Assembly (NCBI GenBank): GCA_964648505.1
Contig: CAZYMI010000001.1
Span: forward strand, 124,001 to 188,000
Direction: 5' to 3'
DNA length: 64,000 nucleotides
DNA from: CAZYMI01 sp964648505
GTDB lineage: Bacteria; Pseudomonadota; Alphaproteobacteria; Micavibrionales; Micavibrionaceae
Shown: positions 43,067-51,316 of the stretch, one piece after another
Layout of the letters: each line of letters starts with the position of its first letter
Numbering within the stretch: position 1 is the stretch's first letter
Made by a program: the position numbers and the translations under genes
Notes under the pieces: generated by a model
Databases searched by the model: none
What the model was told of the DNA's origin: nothing
Seen by the model: the letters and a program-made list of their open reading frames with translations, nothing else

Positions 43067-43609
43067 ATGTTTTTTGGCTTAGGCAATCAGCCTTCAACAA
43101 GTGGCCGCACACTTGTTGAACAATTTAGGCAAGATGAGGCTTTCACAAAAAGCCTCACTTTTGCAATTCAAACATTTGGCAATAAAACACTTCAAGACGT
43201 GCTTGAAAAATTGGATACAACGGCTGCGTTGGCTGAAATGCATTCAAATATTTTAGGAAGTGCACCAAAAAGCCATGGTGGAGAGGGCAATTCACAGGCC
43301 TTAAGAGATATCGTAAAACTTATGAAACTGCTTGAAGATATTGTTAAAGAAGCAAAAAATGACGATAGTGCTATCCAAGGAAGCTTTGATTTATCGCGTG
43401 GAACAGGAAGATTAACTGTGAAAGTTAAAAAAAATGAAGATCAAACTTTTAAAATTACAGACCAACATGGACGCGTGTTAAACGACCTTCCTTTGGGAGA
43501 GATTATTGGCTTTTCCAACCAAAACCATGATCTGTCGAATAATGTTGGGGGCGATGTTACGCAATCTAAGCCAAGGCGGACAATTTGGCAAAAATTGGGC
43601 CTTGCTTAA
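43067..43609 (+). CDS. Hypothetical protein, 180 residues
   Basis: No family recognised. It starts with a good ribosome site (GGGAG about eight bases before the ATG). An acidic-helical N-terminal region (about 15-60), a helical segment with Leu repeats (about 80-100), a beta-rich region (108-150) and a basic C-terminus. No signal peptide or membrane segment. Divergent from the OmpA lipoprotein gene; the 238-base gap before it contains no feature I can name. Confidence 0.65.
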   Translation: MFFGLGNQPSTSGRTLVEQFRQDEAFTKSLTFAIQTFGNKTLQDVLEKLDTTAALAEMHSNILGSAPKSHGGEGNSQALRDIVKLMKLLEDIVKEAKNDDSAIQGSFDLSRGTGRLTVKVKKNEDQTFKITDQHGRVLNDLPLGEIIGFSNQNHDLSNNVGGDVTQSKPRRTIWQKLGLA

Positions 43610-43782
43610 ATTTAAAGTGATAATACCCAAAGGAACGGATCTGCTCTTGTAATTTTCCTTGACAAGAGGGCGTAGAATCTGGCTTTTTGCGCACCACTCT
43701 TCGCGCCTGCGCTTGGTTTAATCCACGCAAATGCCAAGACCTCGTCCTTATTCACAAACAACAAGAAGAGACCCCGTTCATC

Positions 43783-44376
43783 ATGATGCCCTCCGTCAAA
43801 TCGTCAGACAAAGCTTTAAGCGGCCAAAAAATTGCAATCCTGCTTGCCAATGGCTTTGAAGAACGCGACCTTTCAGAAACCCAGCGCGCTTTAATGGATA
43901 TGGGGGCCACCACACGCATCGTGTCTGTAGAACAAGGCCTTGCCAATAGCTGGGCTAACACAAACTGGGGTCATTATTTTGCGGTTGATTTAAATTTAGC
44001 CTCTGCCCTTGCGGCTGATTTCTCGATGCTGGTTATTCCAGGCGGCCAACGCAGCATTGATAAACTAAAACTAACAGCGCACACAAAAAGATTCATCGGC
44101 GGCTTTATGCTGGCACGCAAGCCTGTGGCTTTATTTGCTGAAGCAGCTCAGCTGATGATTTTTGCCGAGCAAGCCAAAGGCCGGACTTTTAAATCAACCG
44201 AAAAGCTGCAACCCCTTTTACAAGAAGCTGGTGCAACTTTATCAGCTGAACCCATTTGCATCTCTGGAAACCTGATCTCATCATGCCCTCAATCGCAAGA
44301 TGATACTAAGGCTTATGCTCTTGCTATTTCACAGCATTTTGTAGCGTCTCAGCCCGCGCTTGCACAGGCGGCGTAA
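43783..44376 (+). CDS. DJ-1/PfpI-like protein without catalytic cysteine
   Basis: 197 residues from the ATG at 43783 (one codon later is an alternative; the longer frame from 43687 is not supported). Class I glutamine amidotransferase-like fold: KIAILLANGFEERDLSETQRAL (conserved glutamate of the elbow), MLVIPGGQRSIDKL and the nucleophile-elbow region PVALFAEAAQLMIFAE. In active DJ-1/PfpI enzymes the elbow reads about A-I-C-H-G; here it reads L-F-A-E-A, so the Cys and His are missing. Predicted to be a non-enzymatic homologue. Six bases before prfB. Confidence 0.7.
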   Translation: MMPSVKSSDKALSGQKIAILLANGFEERDLSETQRALMDMGATTRIVSVEQGLANSWANTNWGHYFAVDLNLASALAADFSMLVIPGGQRSIDKLKLTAHTKRFIGGFMLARKPVALFAEAAQLMIFAEQAKGRTFKSTEKLQPLLQEAGATLSAEPICISGNLISSCPQSQDDTKAYALAISQHFVASQPALAQAA

Positions 44377-44382
44377 TTAGAC

Positions 44383-45487
44383 ATGCGCGCAGAAATCACC
44401 AATTTAAAAGAGGATATCGAAGCGGCCCTCGCGCTGCTGAGGAGGTCGCTTTGACTGGGATAACGCACTTTTAAAACTTGCCGAACTGAATGCGCTCGCA
44501 GAAGACCCCAAGCTGTGGGACGATCCCAAAAAAGCGCAAAACTTGATGCGCGAAAGAACGCGGCTTGATCAAAAAATCAACGCGGTAAAGGGCATTGAAC
44601 AACGGCTCCTTGATAATCTTGGCCTGATCGAAATGGGGGAAGAAGAAGGAGATCACGCAATTGTCAATGAAAGTGAAAAAGCACTGCGGAATCTTGTAAA
44701 AGAAGCACGTAAAAGGCAAATTGATGCCTTGCTTTCAGGTGAAGCTGACGGCAACGATGCTTATCTGGAAGTGAATGCCGGCGCAGGCGGCACCGAAGCA
44801 CAGGATTGGGCCAGCATGCTGATGCGTATGTATACGCGCTGGGCAGAACAGCATGATTACAAGGTTTTTCTGGTGGACCAATCAGACGGGGAAGAAGCCG
44901 GTATCAAAGGCGCTACCATCAAAATTGAAGGCGATCAGGCTTACGGATGGCTGAAAACAGAAAGCGGGGTGCACCGCCTTGTGCGCATATCACCTTTTGA
45001 TTCAAATGACCGCCGGCACACAAGTTTTGCATCCGTTATTATTTCGCCTGTCATTAATGAGGACGTAGAAGTCGTCATTGATGAAAAAGACCTGCGTGTA
45101 GATACTTACAGATCATCAGGCGCGGGTGGCCAGCACGTCAATAAAACAGACAGCGCGATCAGGTTAACCCACTTACCCACAGGCGTTGTTGTGGCGTGTC
45201 AAAATCAAAGATCCCAGCACGCAAACCGAGCCACCGCCATGGAAATGTTGCGTGGAAAACTTTATGAACTGGAACTCAAAAAACGTGAGGCTCATCTGGC
45301 TGGTTTTCAAGCAGAAAAAACCGATATTGGCTGGGGCCATCAGATCAGGTCCTATGTATTGCAGCCCTACCAGATGATTAAAGATCTGCGCACAGAAGTT
45401 GAAACCACCGATTCGCAAGCCGTTCTGGATGGGGATATTGATATGTTCCTTGAAGCTGCGCTTGCAGCAGGGCTTAAAAATAAGTAA
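44383..45487 (+). CDS. prfB: Peptide chain release factor 2, with programmed +1 frameshift
   Basis: Two-part coding sequence: 44383-44451 (23 codons) in frame 0 and 44453-45487 in the +1 frame, giving a 367-residue RF2 (E. coli RF2 is 365). Frame 0 ends in an in-frame TGA at 44452-44454, and the ribosome slips on CTT TGA C. RF2 marks: SPF tripeptide in RISPFDS (recognises UGA/UAA) and GAGGQHVNKTDSAIR with the GGQ motif. The autoregulation is classic: low RF2 gives slow termination and more frameshifting. Single-frame tools start it late, at 44543, losing about 53 residues. Follows the DJ-1-like gene after six bases. Confidence 0.97.
44440..44455 (+). promoter_or_regulatory. prfB: prfB programmed +1 frameshift signal
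   Basis: Sequence AGGAGGTCGCTTTGAC: an internal Shine-Dalgarno AGGAGG (44440-44445), three bases, then slippery CTT (44449-44451), in-frame TGA (44452-44454) and the following C. This layout matches the E. coli prfB site (AGGGGGTATCTTTGAC). Confidence 0.95.
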
Positions 45488-45523
45488 TTGCACCCTTGCT
45501 TGAAGCTTTCTAAAGTAGAATCT

Positions 45524-46255
45524 ATGCGCCTAACATCATTGATTATATTTTTCAGCGTTCTAACTTTTCCGTTTTTTGCCAGCGCAGGCTTTGAGGGAAA
45601 TTTCCAATCATTGGAAGTAACTGACGACCCTTTTATCGTCTCCACTCAAAAAGCATCACTGCCTCCAAGCCCACCTTCGGCGCAGGCCGGTACGTTCGTG
45701 CAAAGCTGGCGGGGGCGCAAGGGCGAATCTATCCACCTTGTTTTAAAACGCTGGGCTGAACGCGCTCATCATGATTTGGTTTGGGATTCTAGCCGCTCGG
45801 TAACTTTAAAATCCGATTTTACTGCCTTTGGCACATTCGAAGACGCCGTCTCCGCCCTTTTAGCCAAGAATAACCTTCAAGATATTCAAACTGAAATTCG
45901 ACCTGAAGGTTTGACTTATTCAACACAACCTGATGCTCAGCCTGTTTTATTATCCCCTGAAATTGAACCTCTGGTCACAAGCGCTTTTGGTAAAATGCAA
46001 CGCTGGCGGGGCCTGCGTGGGGCAAACTTGAAAGAAGTTTTTGAGGTATGGGCAGAAGATGCGGGCATAACCCTGATCTGGGGGGTATCTGACCAGTTAG
46101 CCTTGCAATCTTCTATCAATGAAACAGCGCGTTTTTCCGATATCGTCAATAAAGCATTGGAACAATTCCAAAAACTGCCCGGAAGGCCTGTTGCAAGGCT
46201 TTATACGGCTGGCAACCCCACACTGGTTGTAGCCCCTGAGGGGGCTGGCATTTAA
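45524..46255 (+). CDS. Exported protein with two TcpQ-like domains
   Basis: 243 residues from the ATG at 45524, chosen over the TTG at 45488 because the ATG opens directly into a signal peptide (about 1-21, cleavage after FASA). Two copies of a domain starting SWRGRKGESIHLVLKRWAE... and QRWRGLRGANLKEVFEVWAE... (about 60-135 and 159-238), each with W-D/G-V-x-x-D... SF/TARF...V..AL, which fit the TcpQ/PilL C-terminal domain (a secretin- and pilus-associated periplasmic fold). No pilus genes lie nearby. Follows prfB by 36 bases. Confidence 0.7.
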   Translation: MRLTSLIIFFSVLTFPFFASAGFEGNFQSLEVTDDPFIVSTQKASLPPSPPSAQAGTFVQSWRGRKGESIHLVLKRWAERAHHDLVWDSSRSVTLKSDFTAFGTFEDAVSALLAKNNLQDIQTEIRPEGLTYSTQPDAQPVLLSPEIEPLVTSAFGKMQRWRGLRGANLKEVFEVWAEDAGITLIWGVSDQLALQSSINETARFSDIVNKALEQFQKLPGRPVARLYTAGNPTLVVAPEGAGI

Positions 46256-46263
46256 GCCCCTTT
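46231..46263 (+). terminator. Weak hairpin with three-way competing stems after the TcpQ-like gene
   Basis: AGCCCC (46231-46236), GGGGCT (46241-46246) and AGCCCC (46255-46260): the middle segment can pair with either flank. The second hairpin overlaps the stop codon and is followed by only three Ts. It could be a weak terminator or attenuator-like switch before the coiled-coil gene. Confidence 0.3.
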
Positions 46264-46303
46264 ATGTACATAATAGAGCCAGATTTTTAGATGAGGTTTT
46301 AAA

Positions 46304-48931
46304 ATGCGCGTTCCAATTCTTTTTGCATTACTCACAAGTATTTCGCTTGGCGCACTCTCGTTACCGATTCCTGCGGATGCTGCCTCTACTTTGCAAAGCC
46401 CGTCAGGGCCCTGGACAATTACAAAATCTGAGAAAAAAAACGATGCGCGCGCCTCTTATTGCACCATAAGCCGAAAATTTTCTGGCGATGTTGTTTTTAA
46501 TTACGCGCGCAATGGTGACGGTGCTTTATCTGTTGCTTTTGACTTTTCAAACAAGGAGCTGGATAAAAATGCCAGCTATACCGTTAATCTGGATCCGGGT
46601 GGAAACAAAGCGCGTGAATTTCAAGCGCGTCCCATTACACCACGCGTCATTCTGGTTAGCCTTGGAACAGATGAAAAGTTTGAACAGGCCTTGATGGGCA
46701 CAGAAGAGCTTTCCGTGACAATTGCAGGTGAACCTGTAAAATTAGCCGTTGATGAATTTTCAACTCAAGCTTCTAAACTTAAGGAATGCGTTGCCAGTCT
46801 TGCCCGCAAACCTGCTGAAGAGAAAATTGCTGCGGCCAACAAAACGCCTGCTCCCACACCTCCATCCGATGATGAACCTGAGCTTACGCAAAATCAGCCT
46901 GCGAAGGTGATGCGTATGACAGATGATGCGCCTTTGAAACCATCGCCTGATACTTTACTAAAAGACCAATCGGCCCCTGCAATAAATGCAAATCCTGCTG
47001 TCAGTTTTGAGGCGACCGAACGATTGTCTATTCTTGAAAAAGAAAACAACGAACTTAAAAGTGCGTTGGCAAAAGCATCCCAAACAGTCCCGCAAACGCC
47101 GCCTGTTATAAAAGAAAACAATGATGCTCTTAAAAATGCACTTGCTGAAAAAGAAGATCTTGAACAAAAACTTGCCGCGCAATCACAAGAACTGTCTGCG
47201 ATAAAAGAAGCGCAGGCAAAAACTGTGCAAAGTGAAGATCTGACAGCATCGCTCAAAGATAAGCTGGCTGCTCTTGAATCTGAAAATACATCCCTTAAAG
47301 AAGCGCAGGCAAAACTTACGCCCGTAGAGCCTTTAAAAGCCCAAATTGAAGCCCTTCAATCAGAAAAAGGGGCTCTGGCAAACGCAGCGGCTGAGCGCGA
47401 TCAGCTTAAAATCGAGCTTGCAAAACTAAAAGAAGATGCTGCCAAGGCATCAGCTGCGCCTGTGCCTACCAGCGCGGAACCTGTTGTAAAGCCTGACCCC
47501 GCACAAGCCGAAAAAATTCGCCTACTTGAACAGGAAGTCACCAACCTAACAAGTGAAAATAAAATGTTGGCTGAAAAGGCAAAAATTTCTTTGCCCGATA
47601 ACGCCATGAAGGACGCTGAAATTAAAGGGCTTAAAGATGATCTTCAAAGGTTAAAAGAAGCCAATGGTCGCCTTGAAGACGATTTGGCGGCAACCCTTGT
47701 ATCGTCTAAATCGGGTTCTCCCATGCCGCCCCCTTTGCCGATTGGGGATGACGTGAACGAGCAGGCTATTGCCGCCCTCAATGAACAAGTCGCAGCTTTG
47801 GAGACAGAAAACACAGCCCTAAAAGACCAGATCAGCAAAATTCCGCAGAATGAAAAATTAAAAGATTTGGTCTCTATGGAACAGCCTTTACGCGAAGAAA
47901 TTCGCAGTTTGCGTGCCCAACTTGATGAATCGCGCGCTCATATTCAAGCTGTATCCTCAAATATTGATCAAGCCCGTGCCAAAATTAATGCGGACCAGAT
48001 GAGTGTTTCAAGTAAAAACTGGGATCTTGAACAGGCCACGCGCCGTTATCAGGAATCAGAACGCGAAGTTCAGCGCCTGTCTTTACAACTCGAACAACAA
48101 AAAGTTCAATGCACCAATTCAAAACGCGAACTTGAATATATGATGTTCGACCCGCAAACCGCGCCAGCTGCTCAAACCGCTTTGCTCAATTCGCTGGAAG
48201 ATAAACTGGCCGCGCAAGAAAAACAGCTTGCATCATTAGGGGCACGATCATCCGGCAACACCGCAACTTTGCGTATGCTTGCAAAACCTACTGCGCCGCC
48301 TTCTGAACCTGCGCTGGTATCTCTGGGCCCTGCATCGGGTGCAGATCAAGGTGCCGATAGCATGAATGCTGATAACAGCGTCTTAAGTGTACCTTTACCT
48401 GCTTTGCAGCCCCAGCGTGTCGCCCCTGTCCCACCCGCTTCTGAAAGGTTACCTTCAACCGCATCATTAACACCGCAAAATGTTCCTACTGGTCGCGCGC
48501 ACTTTTTATCTCCACAGGAATTTCAAACCGTTCTGGTTGATGCGCAAGTGGCCGTTTCAGGCCCGGTTCAAAAACTTACAAAATCAACCGCGCCAAACGC
48601 ATTGCGCTGGGATACCGGGCAAACATTTGGTTCACTTGAACAACGCGAAGCAAAAGACCCGAACGCATTCAGAACACTTGTGCAAGGGTATCTTGATCGC
48701 ACAAAAACACGCTGCAAAGGTGATTTTGCTGCATCCCCTGCCTCTGTTAGTGCAAGCGGTGTTTCGGCTTATGATATTGCGTGCGTCAGCGGCAAGCAAA
48801 GCTCATCCGCTGCTGTCGCCTTCTTTTTAAAAGATGGGATCTTTAACGTGATTGCCCATGAAGCTGCGCCAGCGCAGGTGAATATGGCGATGGAAGCACG
48901 CGATAAAATCGTCAAGCAAATCGTACGATAG
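46304..48931 (+). CDS. Exported coiled-coil protein of unknown function
   Basis: 875 residues, no family recognised. Signal peptide about 1-26 (ending ADA). A globular N-terminal domain (about 27-165) with two cysteines resembles an IalB-type or invasion-associated fold in its WTITKSEK and CTISRKF opening, though weakly. Then a low-complexity Pro region and an extended coiled coil (about 225-640) of E/K/L heptads, then a flexible linker and a C-terminal domain (about 730-875) with two Cys (TRCKGDF and IACVSGK). GAGG precedes the ATG. It may span the periplasm. It follows the TcpQ-like gene; a functional link is only suggested by position. Confidence 0.7.
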   Translation: MRVPILFALLTSISLGALSLPIPADAASTLQSPSGPWTITKSEKKNDARASYCTISRKFSGDVVFNYARNGDGALSVAFDFSNKELDKNASYTVNLDPGGNKAREFQARPITPRVILVSLGTDEKFEQALMGTEELSVTIAGEPVKLAVDEFSTQASKLKECVASLARKPAEEKIAAANKTPAPTPPSDDEPELTQNQPAKVMRMTDDAPLKPSPDTLLKDQSAPAINANPAVSFEATERLSILEKENNELKSALAKASQTVPQTPPVIKENNDALKNALAEKEDLEQKLAAQSQELSAIKEAQAKTVQSEDLTASLKDKLAALESENTSLKEAQAKLTPVEPLKAQIEALQSEKGALANAAAERDQLKIELAKLKEDAAKASAAPVPTSAEPVVKPDPAQAEKIRLLEQEVTNLTSENKMLAEKAKISLPDNAMKDAEIKGLKDDLQRLKEANGRLEDDLAATLVSSKSGSPMPPPLPIGDDVNEQAIAALNEQVAALETENTALKDQISKIPQNEKLKDLVSMEQPLREEIRSLRAQLDESRAHIQAVSSNIDQARAKINADQMSVSSKNWDLEQATRRYQESEREVQRLSLQLEQQKVQCTNSKRELEYMMFDPQTAPAAQTALLNSLEDKLAAQEKQLASLGARSSGNTATLRMLAKPTAPPSEPALVSLGPASGADQGADSMNADNSVLSVPLPALQPQRVAPVPPASERLPSTASLTPQNVPTGRAHFLSPQEFQTVLVDAQVAVSGPVQKLTKSTAPNALRWDTGQTFGSLEQREAKDPNAFRTLVQGYLDRTKTRCKGDFAASPASVSASGVSAYDIACVSGKQSSSAAVAFFLKDGIFNVIAHEAAPAQVNMAMEARDKIVKQIVR

Positions 48932-48934
48932 ATA

Positions 48935-49894
48935 TCAGTTAATGGTTTTAGGGCTTTCATCTTCCTGACGAATTGACTGCGGATCAAAACAAAAGTCACG
49001 GCTGCAAAATTCACAATGCATCACAATTTGACCCTCAACCGTCATATACTCAAGGTCATCACCCGACATTAAATTTAAAATACTGCGTAACTTTGGTTCC
49101 GTACACCGGCATCCTTTTCGAACAGGCATCGCTTTATAAACCCTAACGCCTTCTTCATGGAACAACCTAAATAATAATTCATTCGCAGGTATAGCTGCAC
49201 TAGTCAGCTCATCATCCTTACAGCTTGCAAGCAGCATATTAGACCGCACCCAGTCTTCTTTTAAAGAATGGTCAGAACGCTGGGCACGCTTGTCATCTTC
49301 AGGCATGTGCTGAAGCATGATAGCGCCCGCACGCCAGCCTTTATCTGTTCTTTCAACGGAAAGCTTTATGCCCGTGCCAATCTGTTCAGACTGGGTAAAA
49401 TAATTGTTCATGCTTGCAAGCAGTCCGGCATCGTCCATTTGCACGATACCTTGATATCGTTCTGCATGGTCACCTTGATCCACGGTAAATGCCACATACC
49501 CCTTACCAAGAATATCAATAAAAGAAAATGACTCGCTTCCCGCCGCTTTTAGTTTTTCAAGCATACCGTCACGAAATGTTGCGCAAGCCCTTACATCGCC
49601 TGCGCTTGTAACATCTGCAATCAGCATTGAGACCGGCCCATCACCTTGCGCTTGAAACGTAAACACCCCCTCATACTTCATCATCGAAGATAAAAGCAGG
49701 GCCAATGTAGCCGCCTGCCCTAATAAATGCGCTACAGGCAGAGGATATTGATGAGGGGTCAGAACATCATCAAGCACTGACCCTAACCGAACAATACGTC
49801 CGCGCAGGGCTGTGTTTTCCAGTTGAAAGGGCTGGATAATATTATCACCATCATTGTCATTTGCGTTCAACAGAACGTAATCAATTTTTGCCAT
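48935..49894 (-). CDS. hslO: Hsp33 redox-regulated chaperone
   Basis: 319 residues. It is a holdase activated by oxidation and unfolding. Four zinc cysteines appear as GCRCTEP (CxC) and HCEFCSRDFC (CxxC and one extra Cys), about 30 residues apart, the redox switch. The N-terminal body has RGRIVRLGSVLDDVL and YPLPVAHLLGQAATLALLLSS. It follows an ABC-permease gene by three bases. In alphaproteobacteria it is often next to argF; here it is not. Confidence 0.94.
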   Translation of the reverse strand: MAKIDYVLLNANDNDGDNIIQPFQLENTALRGRIVRLGSVLDDVLTPHQYPLPVAHLLGQAATLALLLSSMMKYEGVFTFQAQGDGPVSMLIADVTSAGDVRACATFRDGMLEKLKAAGSESFSFIDILGKGYVAFTVDQGDHAERYQGIVQMDDAGLLASMNNYFTQSEQIGTGIKLSVERTDKGWRAGAIMLQHMPEDDKRAQRSDHSLKEDWVRSNMLLASCKDDELTSAAIPANELLFRLFHEEGVRVYKAMPVRKGCRCTEPKLRSILNLMSGDDLEYMTVEGQIVMHCEFCSRDFCFDPQSIRQEDESPKTIN

Positions 49895-49897
49895 AGG

Positions 49898-50695
49898 TCA
49901 GGTTTTTATTTTATAGCCTTTTTCAAGAAGCCACAATGTCAGGAAAAACACAAAAATAATGGCGACCAGCAAAATGCCAAGACCAATTTTCCAATCGCTT
50001 TCAGCAAAGCCAATAAAACCTGACCTAAAACCATCGATCATATAAAAAAACGGATTGATAAAGGCTAAATTCTGCCATGGTTCTGGAAGGGACCGAGCAT
50101 CATAAAATGTACCGGATAAAAATGTCAGGGGCGTAATAATAAAATTTGTTACCGCAGCAATATGATCAAACTTCTGAGACCATAGCCCCGCTAAAAGCCC
50201 AAGCCCTGAAAGTAAAAGGCACCCCAAAATGCCAAATGCCAGAATTTTAAAATAATTATCGACTTGCAAATGAACAAGTGGCATCAAAACACACACAGCT
50301 ATAAAGCCAACCAGTATGCCCCTTAAAAGCCCGCCTGTAACAAAGCCAATTAAAAATTCAAGCGGTGAAATGGGGGGCATCAGCACGTCAACAATATTGC
50401 CCTGCACTTTTGCAATCACAATTGAAGACGATGTATTAGCAAAAGCATTTTGTACCATCGTCATCATAATCAGGCCTGGTGCCAGAAAAAACATATAAGG
50501 AACATCCGCAATCATGCGGTTTGCCCCCCCTAACGCCATTGCAAAAATAGCATAAAATAATAAAAGTGTGATAACAGGGGCGATCAGGGTTTGTGTATAA
50601 ACATTCAAAAAACGGCCCGTTTCACGACCAACCAAAGTTCGCAGCCCAACCCAGTTTATAAGCCCTATTTGCCTTGGCGGAGAGAATTCGATCAT
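49898..50695 (-). CDS. ABC-2 type transporter permease
   Basis: 265 residues, six membrane helices (about 25-48, 67-90, 110-135, 145-170, 178-200, 237-257). The C-terminal LSGTFYDARSLPEPWQNLAFINPFFYMIDGFR is the YadH-type ABC-2 signature. It exports an unknown substrate; its ATPase partner is not in this window. It precedes hslO, three bases apart. Confidence 0.9.
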   Translation of the reverse strand: MIEFSPPRQIGLINWVGLRTLVGRETGRFLNVYTQTLIAPVITLLLFYAIFAMALGGANRMIADVPYMFFLAPGLIMMTMVQNAFANTSSSIVIAKVQGNIVDVLMPPISPLEFLIGFVTGGLLRGILVGFIAVCVLMPLVHLQVDNYFKILAFGILGCLLLSGLGLLAGLWSQKFDHIAAVTNFIITPLTFLSGTFYDARSLPEPWQNLAFINPFFYMIDGFRSGFIGFAESDWKIGLGILLVAIIFVFFLTLWLLEKGYKIKT

Positions 50696-50761
50696 GCCTA
50701 TTTTACCCGAAAATATTGAGTTTTAAGTGATTTAAAGTAATCTATATACGTGGAGTTTCAA

Positions 50762-51316
50762 GTGAAACAAAGAACAAAAGATCGGACGCCAAAAAATCGT
50801 CTACCCAAGCGCATTACCCTTGATTATCTGCGCAACTCAGGGCTGTTTTACCTTGAACGTTATCCGGCATCGGTTGCCCATTTCCGCTTTATTATGGCAC
50901 AAAAAATCCACCGGTCCTGCAAAGCACATCCTGACCTTCAAGAACAAGAGTGTTTAAAGCTTCTAGAGGGCCTAATTCCAGACTTTATCAATAAAGGCTA
51001 TTTAAATGATACGTTATATGCCCAAGGCCTTCTGACAACACTGCTTCAACGGGGCCTTTCCAAACGCATGATAAAACAGCGCCTTCAGCAAAAAGGTGTC
51101 CTTGCACCAAATCTGGAAAATAGTGATTTGCATTCAGCTCTTCGGCTTATGCGCCGCAGAAAGCTTGGCCCCTTTGCCCGCGCGCAAGATGAAAAATTAC
51201 TAAAGCGTGCCTTTGGCGCATTGGGGCGTGCGGGGTTTGATTACGACACATGCCGCAAGGTCATCGATACATCCCGCCAGCATGCAGAAGATCTGCTGAG
51301 TGAAACTGATATTTAA
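50762..51316 (+). CDS. recX: RecX-family regulatory protein
   Basis: 184 residues from the GTG at 50762 with GGAG six bases before it; a GTG at 50750 is less well placed. RecX modulates RecA filaments. Helical three-repeat proteins with the marks here: ITLDYLRNSGLFYLERYPAS, KGYLNDTLYAQGLLTTLLQRGLSKRMIKQRLQQKGV and the C-terminal AFGALGRAGFDYDTCRKVID, fitting RecX. The recA gene is not nearby. Convergent with the histidine kinase gene by a four-base overlap. Confidence 0.88.
   Translation: MKQRTKDRTPKNRLPKRITLDYLRNSGLFYLERYPASVAHFRFIMAQKIHRSCKAHPDLQEQECLKLLEGLIPDFINKGYLNDTLYAQGLLTTLLQRGLSKRMIKQRLQQKGVLAPNLENSDLHSALRLMRRRKLGPFARAQDEKLLKRAFGALGRAGFDYDTCRKVIDTSRQHAEDLLSETDI

Noticed and set aside
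43640..43675. Hairpin CTCTTGT / ACAAGAG after the 43067 gene
   Set aside because: Stem is seven AT-rich pairs with a ten-base loop and no T run directly after it, so I do not call a terminator. The TTGACA within it has no correctly spaced -10.
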